Origin: Acidovorax sp. DW039
GTDB lineage: Bacteria > Pseudomonadota > Gammaproteobacteria > Burkholderiales > Burkholderiaceae_C
Assembly (NCBI RefSeq): GCF_037101375.1
Contig: NZ_AP029019.1
Coordinates: forward strand, 2,666,001 to 2,730,000
Reading direction: 5' to 3'
Length of the DNA stretch: 64,000 nt
Positions 1 to 10,987 of the stretch are shown here, piece by piece. The position numbers were made by a program, and so were the translations under genes. Numbering within the stretch: the stretch's first letter is position 1; every line of letters starts with the position of its first letter. The notes under the pieces are model-generated. The model saw only the letters and a list, made by a program, of their open reading frames with translations. It did not search any database and had not been told where the DNA came from.

Positions 1-1262
1 CACGCCTCTTGTGGTGCCGCATCATGAAGGGCTTCAACGCCAAGAACCCCAAGAGCCTGATGCTGCGCACGCACTGCCAGACCTCGGGCTGGAGCTTGAC
101 CGAGCAAGACCCCTACAACAACGTGGTGCGCACCACCATCGAAGCCATGGCGGCCGTGTTTGGCGGCACGCAATCGCTGCACACCAATGCGCTCGATGAA
201 GCCATTGCCCTGCCAACCGAGTTCAGCGCCCGCATTGCGCGCAACACGCAGCTCATCATCCAGGAAGAAACCCACATCACCAACGTGATCGACCCCTGGG
301 CTGGCAGCTACATGATGGAAAAGCTGACGCAGGACATGATGGACGCTGCCTGGAAGATCATCGAAGAGGTCGAAGCCATGGGCGGCATGACCCAGGCCGT
401 GGACAGCGGCTGGGCCAAGCTCAAGATCGAAGCCGCCGCCGCCGAGAAGCAGGCGCGCATCGACTCTGGCCGTGACGTGATCGTCGGCGTCAACAAGTAC
501 AGATTGCCTAAGGAAGACAAAGTCGACATCCTTGAGATCGACAACATGAAGGTGCGCGACGGCCAGATTGCCCGCCTGCAGGAAATCAAGGCAAAACGCG
601 ACGCAGCCAAGGTGCAGCAAGCGCTGGATGCTCTCACTTCTGCAGCAGAGTCGGGCGAGGGCAACCTGCTGGATCTGTCCATTCAGGCCATCCGCCTGCG
701 CGCCACAGTAGGCGAGGTCAGCGATGCGCTGGAAAAGGTTTTTGGGCGCCACCGCGCCGACACGCAAAAGGTGACCGGTGTGTACGCAGCTGCCTATGAC
801 TCGGCCGAAGGCTGGGAAAAACTCAAGACCGAAATCAACGCCTTTGCGGAAGACCAGGGCCGCCGTCCCCGCGTCATGATCGCCAAGCTGGGCCAGGACG
901 GCCACGACCGCGGCGCCAAAGTGGTGGCCACCGCCTTTGCCGACCTGGGCTTTGACGTGGACATGGGCCCGCTGTTCCAGACCCCCGAGGAATGCGCCCG
1001 CCAGGCGATTGAAAACGACGTGCACGCCGTGGGCGTGAGCACCCTGGCCGCTGGCCACAAGACGCTGGTGCCCGCGATCATTGCCGAGCTGAAGAAGCAG
1101 GGCGCGGACGACATCATCGTTTTCGTCGGCGGCGTGATCCCGGCGCAGGACTACGACTTCTTGTACGAAGCGGGCGTGAAGGGCGTCTACGGCCCCGGCA
1201 CCCCCATCCCGGCCAGCGCCAAGGATGTGCTGGAGCAGATTCGCAAGGCTGTGGCAGCGTGA
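1..1262 (+). CDS. Methylmalonyl-CoA mutase, large subunit, C-terminal part (5' end outside window)
   Basis: Cobalamin-dependent interconversion of (R)-methylmalonyl-CoA and succinyl-CoA, the last step of propionyl-CoA degradation. The reading frame (codons from base 3) is open at the left edge, so the N-terminal part of the substrate barrel is missing. About 420 residues remain: the end of the TIM barrel with the conserved run [15 protein letters not shown] near the start, a linker, then the C-terminal B12-binding domain with the base-off motif GQDGHDRG (His about residue 299 of the visible part) and the later GGVIP and GPGTPI loops that cradle the nucleotide tail. The last codons overlap the GTG start of meaB in a GTGA, so the mutase and its chaperone are translationally coupled. 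The family assignment is firm; subunit nomenclature (mutA, mcm or scpA) is left open. Confidence 0.96.
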   Translation, partial: RLLWCRIMKGFNAKNPKSLMLRTHCQTSGWSLTEQDPYNNVVRTTIEAMAAVFGGTQSLHTNALDEAIALPTEFSARIARNTQLIIQEETHITNVIDPWAGSYMMEKLTQDMMDAAWKIIEEVEAMGGMTQAVDSGWAKLKIEAAAAEKQARIDSGRDVIVGVNKYRLPKEDKVDILEIDNMKVRDGQIARLQEIKAKRDAAKVQQALDALTSAAESGEGNLLDLSIQAIRLRATVGEVSDALEKVFGRHRADTQKVTGVYAAAYDSAEGWEKLKTEINAFAEDQGRRPRVMIAKLGQDGHDRGAKVVATAFADLGFDVDMGPLFQTPEECARQAIENDVHAVGVSTLAAGHKTLVPAIIAELKKQGADDIIVFVGGVIPAQDYDFLYEAGVKGVYGPGTPIPASAKDVLEQIRKAVAA

Positions 1263-2287
1263 CCCCTGAAGCGATTCAGCGCGGCATTGTCGGGGGCGAT
1301 GGCCCCCTGCAGCGCCGCGCCATGGCCAAAGCCATCACCCTGCTCGAATCCACCCGCGCCGACCACCGCGCGCAGGCGGACGAGCTGCTCACGGCGCTGC
1401 TGCCCCACACCGGCAAGTCGTTCCGCCTGGGCATCAGCGGCGTGCCGGGCGTGGGCAAGTCCACTTTCATTGAAGCGCTGGGCCTGTACCTGATCGGCCA
1501 AGGTCATCGCGTGGCGGTGCTGGCGGTGGACCCTTCCAGCACAGTCTCGGGCGGCTCCATCCTGGGCGACAAGACACGCATGGAGCACCTCTCCGTGCAT
1601 GAGAAAGCCTACATCCGCCCCAGCCCCAGCAGCGGCACGCTGGGCGGTGTGGCCGAGAAAACGCGCGAGGCATTGCTGGTGTGCGAAGCCGCGGGCTATG
1701 ACGTGGTCATCATCGAGACCGTGGGCGTGGGCCAGTCAGAGACCGCCGTGGCGGGCATGACGGACATGTTCGTGCTCATGCAGCTGCCCAACGCGGGCGA
1801 TGACCTGCAGGCCATCAAGAAGGGGGTGATGGAGATTGCCGACCTGGTGGTGATCAACAAGGCCGATATCGACAAGAACGCCGCCACGCGAGCCGAGGCG
1901 CAGATCACATCCAGCCTGCGCCTGCTCGGCCAGCATGGCAACCCCGAAACCGCCCACCATGACGCTGCGCTGTGGCACCCCAAGGTGGTGCAGATCAGTG
2001 CGCTGCTGGGGCAGGGGGTTGATGGCTTCTGGGCCGCCGTCAGCGAATTCCGCCGACTGCAAACCGCCAACGGCCGCCTCGCCCAGCGCCGCGAAAAACA
2101 AGCCCTGGCCTGGATGTGGGAACGCATTGAGGCTGGCCTCAAGCTCGCCTTCCGTCAGCACCCGCAGGTGCGCGCGCTGCTGCCGCAGTTGCAGCAGGAC
2201 GTGGTGGCGGGGCGCATCGCAGCGTCCACTGCAGCAAGAAATCTGCTGCTAGCGCAATCAGGACAAGCGCAAGCAGCTATTGAATAA
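1259..2287 (+). CDS. meaB: Methylmalonyl-CoA mutase-associated GTPase MeaB
   Basis: G3E-family P-loop GTPase (342 residues, often labelled ArgK) that loads and protects methylmalonyl-CoA mutase by gating cofactor delivery. Visible motifs: Walker [10 protein letters not shown] at residues 61-69, the family signature [19 protein letters not shown], the ETVGVGQSE switch region and NKAD for guanine recognition. The GTG start at 1259 lies inside the mutase stop codon, which fits the expected mutase-chaperone pairing. The last dozen or so residues, through the TAA stop, are encoded by a copy of the dispersed Comamonadaceae repeat, so this tail is probably not part of the ancestral fold. Confidence 0.95.
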   Translation: MTPEAIQRGIVGGDGPLQRRAMAKAITLLESTRADHRAQADELLTALLPHTGKSFRLGISGVPGVGKSTFIEALGLYLIGQGHRVAVLAVDPSSTVSGGSILGDKTRMEHLSVHEKAYIRPSPSSGTLGGVAEKTREALLVCEAAGYDVVIIETVGVGQSETAVAGMTDMFVLMQLPNAGDDLQAIKKGVMEIADLVVINKADIDKNAATRAEAQITSSLRLLGQHGNPETAHHDAALWHPKVVQISALLGQGVDGFWAAVSEFRRLQTANGRLAQRREKQALAWMWERIEAGLKLAFRQHPQVRALLPQLQQDVVAGRIAASTAARNLLLAQSGQAQAAIE

Positions 2288-2292
2288 ATAGC
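2251..2292 (+). repeat. Dispersed Comamonadaceae repeat, copy inside the meaB 3' end
   Basis: The stretch reads AGCGCAATCAGGACAAGCGC, then AAGCAGCTATTGAATAAATAGC. It shares the AGCGC / GCAGCTAT / ATAGC words with copies at about 7273, 14787, 26841, 45042, 51151 and 58531. Here it overlaps the end of a gene and supplies its stop codon. Confidence 0.7.
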
Positions 2293-2333
2293 AACCCCAT
2301 TCCAACGAGACAGCATTTCACCGAAGGACGACC

Positions 2334-3866
<1,533 letters not shown>

Positions 3867-3885
3867 TCGCACAGCACAAAGCGCC

Positions 3886-4338
3886 ATGACTGCCACTGCA
3901 CGCTCGCCCGACGTCACTTTTTCATCCAAGGTGGACGGCTGGATTGCAGCCACTGCCTTGGGTGCGGGCGGTGCTTGCTTGGCCACTGCAGGCCCTATGG
4001 CCTGGTCCTCAGCATCTGCGGCAGAGGCTGCTGTGCTGGGCAGTGTGGTTCTGTTGACGCTCGGACTGCCCGTCTGGCTGCTGCTTGATACCCGTTACAC
4101 GGTCACCGCTGATGAATTGCAGATTCGAAGCGGCCCGCTTCGCTGGCAAATCAAGCTGAGCGAGGTGCGGCAGATATCGCCCTCCCGCAGCTGGTTGTCA
4201 TCACCCGCACTGTCGCTGGACCGCGTGCGGGTGCAGTTTGGTGCCGCGCGCAGTGTGCTCGTGTCGCCGCGTGAGAAGCAGCAGTTTGTGGACTGCCTAC
4301 GCCAGCGCTGCCCCTCTGTTCTGGTTACCGGTTTTTGA
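3886..4338 (+). CDS. Small membrane protein with a bacterial PH-like (YyaB-type) domain
   Basis: 150 residues. Two hydrophobic segments (about 20-40 and 47-66) precede a short beta-rich domain beginning DTRYTVTADELQIRSGPLRW. This resembles the C-terminal PH-like domain of YyaB-type proteins, where a basic/aromatic sheet follows a membrane hairpin. It is placed between pccB and pccA with short gaps (19 and 22 bases) and is on the same strand, so it is probably co-transcribed, but no catalytic residues are visible and no role in carboxylation is known to me. The family call rests on the YxV(T)xxxLxxxxGxxxxxIxxxxI pattern and is moderate. Confidence 0.72.
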   Translation: MTATARSPDVTFSSKVDGWIAATALGAGGACLATAGPMAWSSASAAEAAVLGSVVLLTLGLPVWLLLDTRYTVTADELQIRSGPLRWQIKLSEVRQISPSRSWLSSPALSLDRVRVQFGAARSVLVSPREKQQFVDCLRQRCPSVLVTGF

Positions 4339-4360
4339 AATTTCGTTTGAGGAACTTGTC

Positions 4361-6409
4361 ATGTTCACCAAAATCCTGATCGCCAACCGTGGCGAAATCG
4401 CCTGCCGAGTGATTGCAACGGCCAAGAAAATGGGTATCGCCACCGTCGCCGTCTACTCCGACGCCGACAAGGAAGCCCGCCACGTCAAGCTGGCCGACGA
4501 GGCCGTCAACATCGGCCCCGCACCCAGCCGCGAAAGCTACCTGCAGGCCGAGAAAATCATTGCCGCCTGCAAGCAGACGGGCGCACAGGCCATCCACCCC
4601 GGCTACGGCTTCCTCTCTGAAAACGAAGCTTTTGCCCAGCGCTGCGAAGACGAAGGCATTGCCTTCATCGGCCCCAAGGCGCACTCGATTGCTGCCATGG
4701 GCGACAAGATCGCCTCGAAGAAGCTGGCCAACGAAGCCAAGGTCAACACCATTCCTGGCTACAACGACGCGATTGCAGGCCCCGAGCAGGCGGTGGAAAT
4801 TGCCAAGGGCATCGGCTACCCCGTGATGATCAAGGCCAGCGCGGGCGGCGGCGGCAAGGGCCTGCGCGTGGCCTACAACGACAAGGAAGCGTTCGAAGGC
4901 TTTGCCAGTTGCCAGAACGAGGCCCGCAATAGCTTCGGCGACGACCGCATCTTCATCGAGAAGTTTGTGCAGGAGCCGCGCCACATCGAGATCCAGATCC
5001 TGGGCGACAGCCACGGCAACGTGATCTACCTGAACGAGCGCGAATGCTCCATCCAGCGCCGCCACCAGAAGGTGATTGAAGAGGCACCATCGCCCTTCAT
5101 CAGCGACGCCACCCGCAAGGCCATGGGCGAGCAGGCCGTGGCGCTGGCCAAGGCAGTGAAGTACCAAAGCGCGGGCACGGTGGAGTTTGTCGTGGGCAAG
5201 GACCAGGACTTCTACTTCCTGGAGATGAACACCCGCCTGCAAGTGGAGCACCCGGTGACGGAATGCATCACTGGCCTGGACCTGGTGGAGTTGATGATCC
5301 GCGTGGCGGCGGGCGAAAAGCTGCCGCTCACGCAAGCCGATGTGAAGCGCGACGGCTGGGCGATCGAGTGCCGCATCAACGCCGAAGACCCGTTCCGCAA
5401 CTTCCTGCCGTCCACGGGCCGCCTGGTGCGCTTTCAGCCACCAGAGGAATCCATGTTCCAGTCCGACACCAGCAAGAAGCTGGGCGTGCGGGTGGACACG
5501 GGCGTGTACGAGGGCGGCGAGATCCCCATGTACTACGACTCGATGATCGCCAAGCTCATCGTGCACGGCTCGGACCGCAATGATGCGATTGCCAAAATGC
5601 GTGCGGCGCTCAACGGGTTTGTGATTCGCGGCATCAGCAGCAACATCCCGTTCCAGGCGGCACTGCTGGCGCATCCCAAGTTTGTGTCGTGCCAGTTCAA
5701 CACCGGCTTCATTGCCGAGCACTACGGCAAGGGTTTCCATGCCGAAGACGTGCCGCACGACGACCCGCTCTTCCTGGTGGCTCTGGCCGCATTCATGAAC
5801 CGCCGTTACCGCGCCCGCGCCTCGGGCATCAGCGGGCAACTGGCCGGGCATGAGGTGAAGGTGGGCGAGCAGTTTGTGGTGGTCACGCTGGGCGCCGAAG
5901 GGCAGAACCAGCACCACGAGGTGACGGTGTCCGACTTTGAAGACAAATCGGGCTCCAGCGCAGTATTGGTGGGCGGTAAAAGCTATCAAATCAGTAGCAA
6001 TGCCACACTGGGCCAGATCCGCGTGCAGGGCGCTTGCAACGGCCAGGGCTTCACGGCCCAGGTGGAGCGCGGCGCGGGCAAGAACCCGCTGGCGCTGCGC
6101 ATTGCGCACAACGGCACGCAGATCGAAGCCATGGTGCTCTCGCCGCTGGGTGCACGGCTGCACCAGCTGATGCCTTACAAGGCACCGCCAGATCTGTCCA
6201 AGTTCCTGCTCTCGCCCATGCCCGGCCTGCTGGTGGATGTGGCCGTACAGCCCGGCCAGAAGGTGCAGGCGGGTGAGAAGCTGGCGGTGATTGAAGCCAT
6301 GAAGATGGAGAACATCCTCTTTGCCGCGCAAGACGGCGTGGTGGGCAAGATCGTGGCTGGCAAGGGCGAATCGCTGGCGGTAGACCAGGTGATTCTGGAA
6401 TTCCAGTGA
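4361..6409 (+). CDS. pccA: Propionyl-CoA carboxylase, alpha subunit (biotin carboxylase plus biotin carrier)
   Basis: 682-residue biotin-dependent carboxylase subunit. N-terminal biotin carboxylase: KILIANRGEIACRV at the start, the glycine-rich ATP loop KASAGGGGKGLRV, and catalytic EMNTRLQVEHPVTE. After a linker comes the C-terminal biotinyl domain with the acceptor lysine in AMKMEN (Lys about residue 648). The frame is open further upstream to 4238, but the ATG at 4361 has a GAGGA site and begins exactly at the conserved N-terminus, so it is chosen. At about 5957-5998 the sequence contains a stretch (AGCTATCAAATCAGTAGC) resembling the dispersed repeat, encoding part of the linker before the biotinyl domain. 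Confidence 0.95.
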   Translation: MFTKILIANRGEIACRVIATAKKMGIATVAVYSDADKEARHVKLADEAVNIGPAPSRESYLQAEKIIAACKQTGAQAIHPGYGFLSENEAFAQRCEDEGIAFIGPKAHSIAAMGDKIASKKLANEAKVNTIPGYNDAIAGPEQAVEIAKGIGYPVMIKASAGGGGKGLRVAYNDKEAFEGFASCQNEARNSFGDDRIFIEKFVQEPRHIEIQILGDSHGNVIYLNERECSIQRRHQKVIEEAPSPFISDATRKAMGEQAVALAKAVKYQSAGTVEFVVGKDQDFYFLEMNTRLQVEHPVTECITGLDLVELMIRVAAGEKLPLTQADVKRDGWAIECRINAEDPFRNFLPSTGRLVRFQPPEESMFQSDTSKKLGVRVDTGVYEGGEIPMYYDSMIAKLIVHGSDRNDAIAKMRAALNGFVIRGISSNIPFQAALLAHPKFVSCQFNTGFIAEHYGKGFHAEDVPHDDPLFLVALAAFMNRRYRARASGISGQLAGHEVKVGEQFVVVTLGAEGQNQHHEVTVSDFEDKSGSSAVLVGGKSYQISSNATLGQIRVQGACNGQGFTAQVERGAGKNPLALRIAHNGTQIEAMVLSPLGARLHQLMPYKAPPDLSKFLLSPMPGLLVDVAVQPGQKVQAGEKLAVIEAMKMENILFAAQDGVVGKIVAGKGESLAVDQVILEFQ

Positions 6410-7248
6410 CCTCTGGTTTGGGCACTGCGCCGCTGGCTGGCAGCTCGCCCACGCCCGGTGCGCAGTGGCCTGCGCTGCGGTGGGTGTGCGCCATCGCTGG
6501 TGCGGTGCTGCTGGCGGATGGCTTGGTCTTGATGGCCCTGGGCTACTTCTCCATGGGCGTGACGGTGCCTGCTGCGCTGGGTGCCGCGGGCACCTGGCTG
6601 GCGTGGCGCTGGCACCGCGTGCAAGCGTGGCGCGGGCGCACGGCGCTGCGGCGCGGGTTGTGGCGCATGGGCTGGGCGTTGTTGTTGCTCTGGGCCCTCA
6701 GCGTGGCGGCCTTCTGGTGGGTGCTGACCCGCCAGATCGATCAAGCTGACAACGCCACCATAGGCATGGTGCCCCAGGTCATCTTGGTGCTGGGCAGCGG
6801 CACGCCGCAAGGGCAGCCTTCACCCGCACTGCGTGCCCGGCTGGACAAGGCCCATGAGCTGGCCCAGGCGCACCCCGAAACGTGGGTGGTGGTGTCTGGC
6901 GGGGTGGACTTTGGGGAGACCTTGAGCGAAGGCCAGGTGATGGGCAACTACCTGCGGGCACAGGGCCTGGATGCGCGTCGTATCTTGCAGGAAGAGCGCA
7001 GCACCAGCACCGAGCTGAACCTGCGCTACAGCCTGCCCCTGCTGCAAGCCCAAGGGCTGGGGCCAGAAGCTGCCGTGGCAGTGGTTACCAGCGACTTCCA
7101 CACCGTGCGCGCGCAACGCATTGCCCGCAAGGTGGGCTACACCCGCACGCTGCCGGTGGCAGCCCCCACACCGCTTTACATCCGCTACAACGCCTGGCTG
7201 CGCGAGTATTTCGCCATGGCGAGCAGCTGGTTGCTGCGGGAGTTGTGA
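6406..7248 (+). CDS. YdcF family (DUF218) membrane protein
   Basis: 280 residues. Two or three N-terminal hydrophobic segments (about 25-45, 46-62 and 88-108) are followed by a DUF218 domain: VILVLGSGTP, VVVSGGVDFGE, the ERSTSTELNLRYS segment and VVTSDFHTVRAQRIARKVGY. DUF218 proteins such as YdcF and SanA/ElyC-like proteins act at or near the cell envelope; the exact substrate is unknown. The GTG start lies in the pccA stop codon (GTGA), so it is translationally coupled to the carboxylase, although no functional link is established. Confidence 0.85.
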   Translation: MTSGLGTAPLAGSSPTPGAQWPALRWVCAIAGAVLLADGLVLMALGYFSMGVTVPAALGAAGTWLAWRWHRVQAWRGRTALRRGLWRMGWALLLLWALSVAAFWWVLTRQIDQADNATIGMVPQVILVLGSGTPQGQPSPALRARLDKAHELAQAHPETWVVVSGGVDFGETLSEGQVMGNYLRAQGLDARRILQEERSTSTELNLRYSLPLLQAQGLGPEAAVAVVTSDFHTVRAQRIARKVGYTRTLPVAAPTPLYIRYNAWLREYFAMASSWLLREL

Positions 7249-7272
7249 TTTTCAGTTAAAAAATTTGAGAGC

Positions 7273-7320
7273 CAAATTAGCCTCTAGCGCTTATTCATAA
7301 AGCGCAGGCAGCTACTAATT
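7273..7320 (+). repeat. Dispersed Comamonadaceae repeat copy
   Basis: Contains TAGCGCTTATTCATAAAGCG and CAGGCAGCTACTAATT. The AGCGCTT/AAGCGC words form a short hairpin. It lies between the YdcF-like gene and the VOC gene and may slow or end transcription there. Confidence 0.65.
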
Positions 7321-7332
7321 CAGGAGCAAACC

Positions 7333-7803
<471 letters not shown>

Positions 7804-7826
7804 AGCGCTTGCACATCCCATCGGCC

Positions 7827-8219
7827 ATGCGCCTGCGCTGGCGCACGTTCATCCGCATTGCCTGCGCTGGGGCGGTGTCGGTCATGGCGCTGGCCGGGGC
7901 ACCCGCCCAGGCTGCTGGCGGCACGGGTACCTACGCGCTGGATTGGCACCGCAAGGGCGAAACCTTGCAGTACCGATCGTGCGGCTGCGCAGACAGCTGC
8001 TGGGTGGCTGAAGTGAAAAACCAGCGCACCCACCAAACCCTGGCCATCTTGCGTTGCGACTGCACCCGGCTGCTGGCACGGGTCCCAGCGCGGCCAGGCC
8101 AAGGGGTAGGGCCCAGCACGCCCGAAGCAGAGCAGGCCCCTAGCTGCGCAGCCGTGAATGAATCCGACAACAAGCCGCGAGCGATCCGCGAGGCACTGGA
8201 GCAACTGCTGGGGCGTTGA
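7827..8219 (+). CDS. Small exported cysteine-rich protein, function unknown
   Basis: About 130 residues. A basic N-terminus and a hydrophobic stretch ending in APAQAAGG form a typical signal peptide. The mature part carries a dense cysteine pattern (YRSCGCADSCW, then LRCDC) and one later Cys, suggesting disulfides or metal binding in the periplasm. A TTG in the same frame at 7809 is an alternative start, but the ATG gives a cleaner signal peptide. I recognise no family. It lies just after the VOC gene on the same strand. Confidence 0.65.
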   Translation: MRLRWRTFIRIACAGAVSVMALAGAPAQAAGGTGTYALDWHRKGETLQYRSCGCADSCWVAEVKNQRTHQTLAILRCDCTRLLARVPARPGQGVGPSTPEAEQAPSCAAVNESDNKPRAIREALEQLLGR

Positions 8220-8646
8220 AAGCCGGTGGCACAAGCGGCTACCGGGCCTTTTTGCGCAGCAAAAGACTCCACACGCGTCCTTTCGACTCGCTAACTCGCA
8301 CGAACTCCAGATTGCTTTCCGCCACCAACCCGGCGAGATGACAGCAAAAGCAGGAGTGTTGCCGCTCAATCTGCCCACCGATTTTTGCGCGGCATGAACG
8401 TGCACGCTAAAGCACCCAACTGCAGGCTTCTTTCGCCTTCTTGCCGCGCTGAATCCAAGCAGTTAAAGGCACCTATTGAGTGGCAGTTTTTGTGACCCTT
8501 TGGAGGCCCAACGTACCAAAAAGTCCTTCAAAATCATGGCGATAGATGAAACGCAGCGTCTTGCTGAAACCCATGGCCTGGCGTTTTGTGTACCCCCGGC
8601 CCCCACACGGTGTTACCCACACCGATCCATTGAAAGGACCCATCCC
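8220..8646 (+). other. Non-coding stretch before bioB
   Basis: 427 bases with no gene I can support. The bioB frame stays open upstream to about 8476, but that part is not BioB-like. An imperfect GC-rich hairpin followed by TTTTT at about 8221-8253 may end the upstream transcript. No biotin operator could be recognised. Confidence 0.5.
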
Positions 8647-9714
8647 ATGGCGAACAGTGCCTCCACTGCCGAGCAACCCATCCAGCTCCACCGTCCCGCT
8701 GCTGCGCCGCTGGCGCAAGGCCCATGGTCGGTAGAAGGCATCCAGGCCTTGCTCGACAAGCCTTTGATGGACTTGCTGTACGAAGCACAGACGGTGCACC
8801 GCCAGCACTGGCCTGCGGGCGATATCGAACTGGCGACGCTGCTGTCGGTCAAAACAGGGGGTTGCCCGGAGAACTGTGGCTACTGCCCCCAGTCGGCGGA
8901 GTTCGACACCGGCGTCAAAGCCCAGAAGCTGATGTCCGTGGAGGAAGTGACGACTGCCGCGCAGGCGGCCAAGGATGCAGGGGCGACCCGCTTTTGCATG
9001 GGTGCCGCCTGGCGTGCCCCCAAGGACCGCGACATTGAGAAAGTGAGCGAGCTGATTGCTGCCGTGAAAGGCCTGGGCATGCAGACCTGCGCCACGCTGG
9101 GCATGCTGGAGCCGCACCAGGCACAGGCCCTGCGCGGAGCGGGACTGGACTACTACAACCACAACCTGGACACCGCCCCCGAGTACTACACCGATGTGGT
9201 CAGCACCCGGCAGTACCAGGACCGGCTGGACACCTTGCAGGCCGTGCGCGCTGCAGGCATCAGCGTGTGCTGCGGTGGCATTGTGGGCATGGGAGAAGCG
9301 CCGGTGCACCGCGCCGGGCTGATTGCGCAGCTGGCCAACCTCAACCCCTATCCGGAGTCGGTGCCCATCAACAGCCTGGTGCGGGTACCGGGCACGCCGC
9401 TGGCAGACAGCGACCCCATCGACCCCTTTGACTTTGTGCGTGTGATTGCCGTGGCCCGCATCACCATGCCCAAGGCCCGGGTGCGCCTGTCGGCGGGGCG
9501 CCAGCAACTGGGCGATGCGGTGCAGGCGCTGTGCTTCATGGCCGGGGCCAACTCCATCTTTTACGGCGACAAGCTGCTGGTGACGGGTAACCCCGATGTG
9601 GAAGCCGATGTGCAGCTGCTGGCCAAGCTGGGGCTGCAAGGCCACCGCACCACGGCCACTGCGAGCCCACATGAGGCAGCGGCGGATATGGCGACATCCA
9701 GCGCTTGCTGCTGA
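8647..9714 (+). CDS. bioB: Biotin synthase
   Basis: Radical SAM enzyme inserting sulfur into dethiobiotin, the last step of biotin synthesis. 355 residues. The cluster-binding CxxxCxxC is at C73, C77 and C80 ([13 protein letters not shown]); other BioB marks are [18 protein letters not shown] and [10 protein letters not shown]. The ATG at 8647 is preferred over upstream in-frame codons because a GAAAGGA ribosome site ends eight bases before it and homology begins there. Biotin is the cofactor of the PccA carrier upstream, though other bio genes are absent from the window. Confidence 0.96.
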   Translation: MANSASTAEQPIQLHRPAAAPLAQGPWSVEGIQALLDKPLMDLLYEAQTVHRQHWPAGDIELATLLSVKTGGCPENCGYCPQSAEFDTGVKAQKLMSVEEVTTAAQAAKDAGATRFCMGAAWRAPKDRDIEKVSELIAAVKGLGMQTCATLGMLEPHQAQALRGAGLDYYNHNLDTAPEYYTDVVSTRQYQDRLDTLQAVRAAGISVCCGGIVGMGEAPVHRAGLIAQLANLNPYPESVPINSLVRVPGTPLADSDPIDPFDFVRVIAVARITMPKARVRLSAGRQQLGDAVQALCFMAGANSIFYGDKLLVTGNPDVEADVQLLAKLGLQGHRTTATASPHEAAADMATSSACC

Positions 9715-9722
9715 GTCGCTGG

Positions 9723-10895
9723 TTATCCAAGCTGGATCTTTTCGGCAGGCAGGTCTGCCGACATGCGGTCCATTTCATGGTTCAGCGCAGGCTGCCCGTC
9801 GGCAAAGCGCAGGGCAATGGCCCGAAAGTCCTCGGACAGGGCCATGAACGCGTCCACCATGTCAGGGTCAAAGTGGCTGCCGCGGCCGTCCAGAATGATC
9901 TGTACGGCTGCCTCGTGCGAATAGGCGGGCTTGTACACGCGCTCTGAAATGAGTGCGTCGTACACATCGGCCACCGCCATCAGCCGCGCCGACAGGGGAA
10001 TGGTGTTGCCCACCAACCCCTCGGGGTAGCCCGAGCCATCCCACTTCTCCTGGTGGCTGTAGGTGATTTCCTTGGCGTAGCGGAAGAAGGGGTTGCTGTG
10101 CGATGTGTCCTTCTCTGCCGCCAGAATGGCCTCCAGACCCAGATTGGTGTGGGTTTTCATGATCTCGAACTCTTCCGGCGTGAGCTTGCCGGGCTTGAGC
10201 AGGATGCGGTCCGGAATGCCCACCTTGCCGATGTCATGCAGCGGGGCCGATTTGAAAATCATCTCGATGGCGGCTTCCGTCAGCTCATCGCGAAAGCGGG
10301 GGTGCGTCTGCAGCTTGCGGGCGAGGGCTTCCACATAGTGCTGGGTGCGGCGGATGTGGTTGCCCGTTTCGTTGTCCCGCGTTTCGGCCAGCGAGGCCAT
10401 GGCGCGGATAGTCACATCCTGCAACTCGGCCACCTCGCGGGTGCGGCGTGCCACTTCCTGCTCCAGAAAGTGGTTGTGGTGCGCCAGCACATCCCGCGCC
10501 CGCTTGAGGAGCAGGTGGTTGCGCACCCGCGCCAGGGTAATGGCCGGGTTGATGGGCTTGGTGATGTAGTCCACCGCCCCGAGCTCCAGGCCCACGGTTT
10601 CATCCTCAGAGGCGCTCATGGCCGTGAGGAAGATGACGGGAATGTCCTCCGTCTCAGGGTTGAACTGCAGGCGGCGCAGCACCTCGTAGCCATCCATGTC
10701 GGGCATCATGATGTCCAGCAGGATGAGGTCCGGCTTGCTCTCGCCCGCCACAATCTGCAAAGCCCGCTCGCCACTGGGCGCAAGCTTGACCTTGTAGTCC
10801 GCACGCAGCAGCCCGCTCATCAGGGAAAGATTGTCCGGGGTGTCATCCACCACCAGCACGGTGCATTTACCGCTCAGGTCCAAAGGGCTGCTCAT
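9723..10895 (-). CDS. Response regulator with HD-GYP domain (RpfG-like c-di-GMP phosphodiesterase)
   Basis: 390 residues. Receiver domain at about 11-130 with phospho-acceptor D61 (LILLDIMMPDMDG) and the conserved KP at 113-114. The HD-GYP domain follows: HD pair at H220-D221 (PLHDIGKVGIPD) and the GYP triad at 289-291 (HQEKWDGSGYPEG). Expected to hydrolyse c-di-GMP when phosphorylated. It is the last gene of a three-gene minus-strand group behind a hybrid kinase whose C-terminal HPt domain could be the direct phosphate donor. A GAGGAGGAA ribosome site precedes the ATG. Confidence 0.93.
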   Translation of the reverse strand: MSSPLDLSGKCTVLVVDDTPDNLSLMSGLLRADYKVKLAPSGERALQIVAGESKPDLILLDIMMPDMDGYEVLRRLQFNPETEDIPVIFLTAMSASEDETVGLELGAVDYITKPINPAITLARVRNHLLLKRARDVLAHHNHFLEQEVARRTREVAELQDVTIRAMASLAETRDNETGNHIRRTQHYVEALARKLQTHPRFRDELTEAAIEMIFKSAPLHDIGKVGIPDRILLKPGKLTPEEFEIMKTHTNLGLEAILAAEKDTSHSNPFFRYAKEITYSHQEKWDGSGYPEGLVGNTIPLSARLMAVADVYDALISERVYKPAYSHEAAVQIILDGRGSHFDPDMVDAFMALSEDFRAIALRFADGQPALNHEMDRMSADLPAEKIQLG

Positions 10896-10921
10896 GGCTG
10901 GTTCCTCCTCATCGTTGATTT

Positions 10922-10982
10922 AAAGCGGCTAACACCACCCCCTGACGTCGTTGTCCCGTCTGGTCGTACCACCTGTACTGCC
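10922..10982 (+). repeat. Half-copy of the palindromic element found at 18117-18228
   Basis: About 90 per cent identical over 60 bases to the reverse complement of 18169-18228. Shared blocks: GCGGCTAACAC, CGTCGTTGT and GTCGTACCACCTGTACTGCC. It sits in the short gap between the hybrid kinase stop and the HD-GYP start, in antisense orientation to that operon. The other arm of the palindrome is not evident here. Confidence 0.8.
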
Positions 10983-10987
10983 CGCCC

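Noticed and set aside
8476..8646. N-terminal extension of biotin synthase
   Set aside because: The in-frame upstream codons have no BioB similarity, and a good ribosome site precedes the ATG at 8647.
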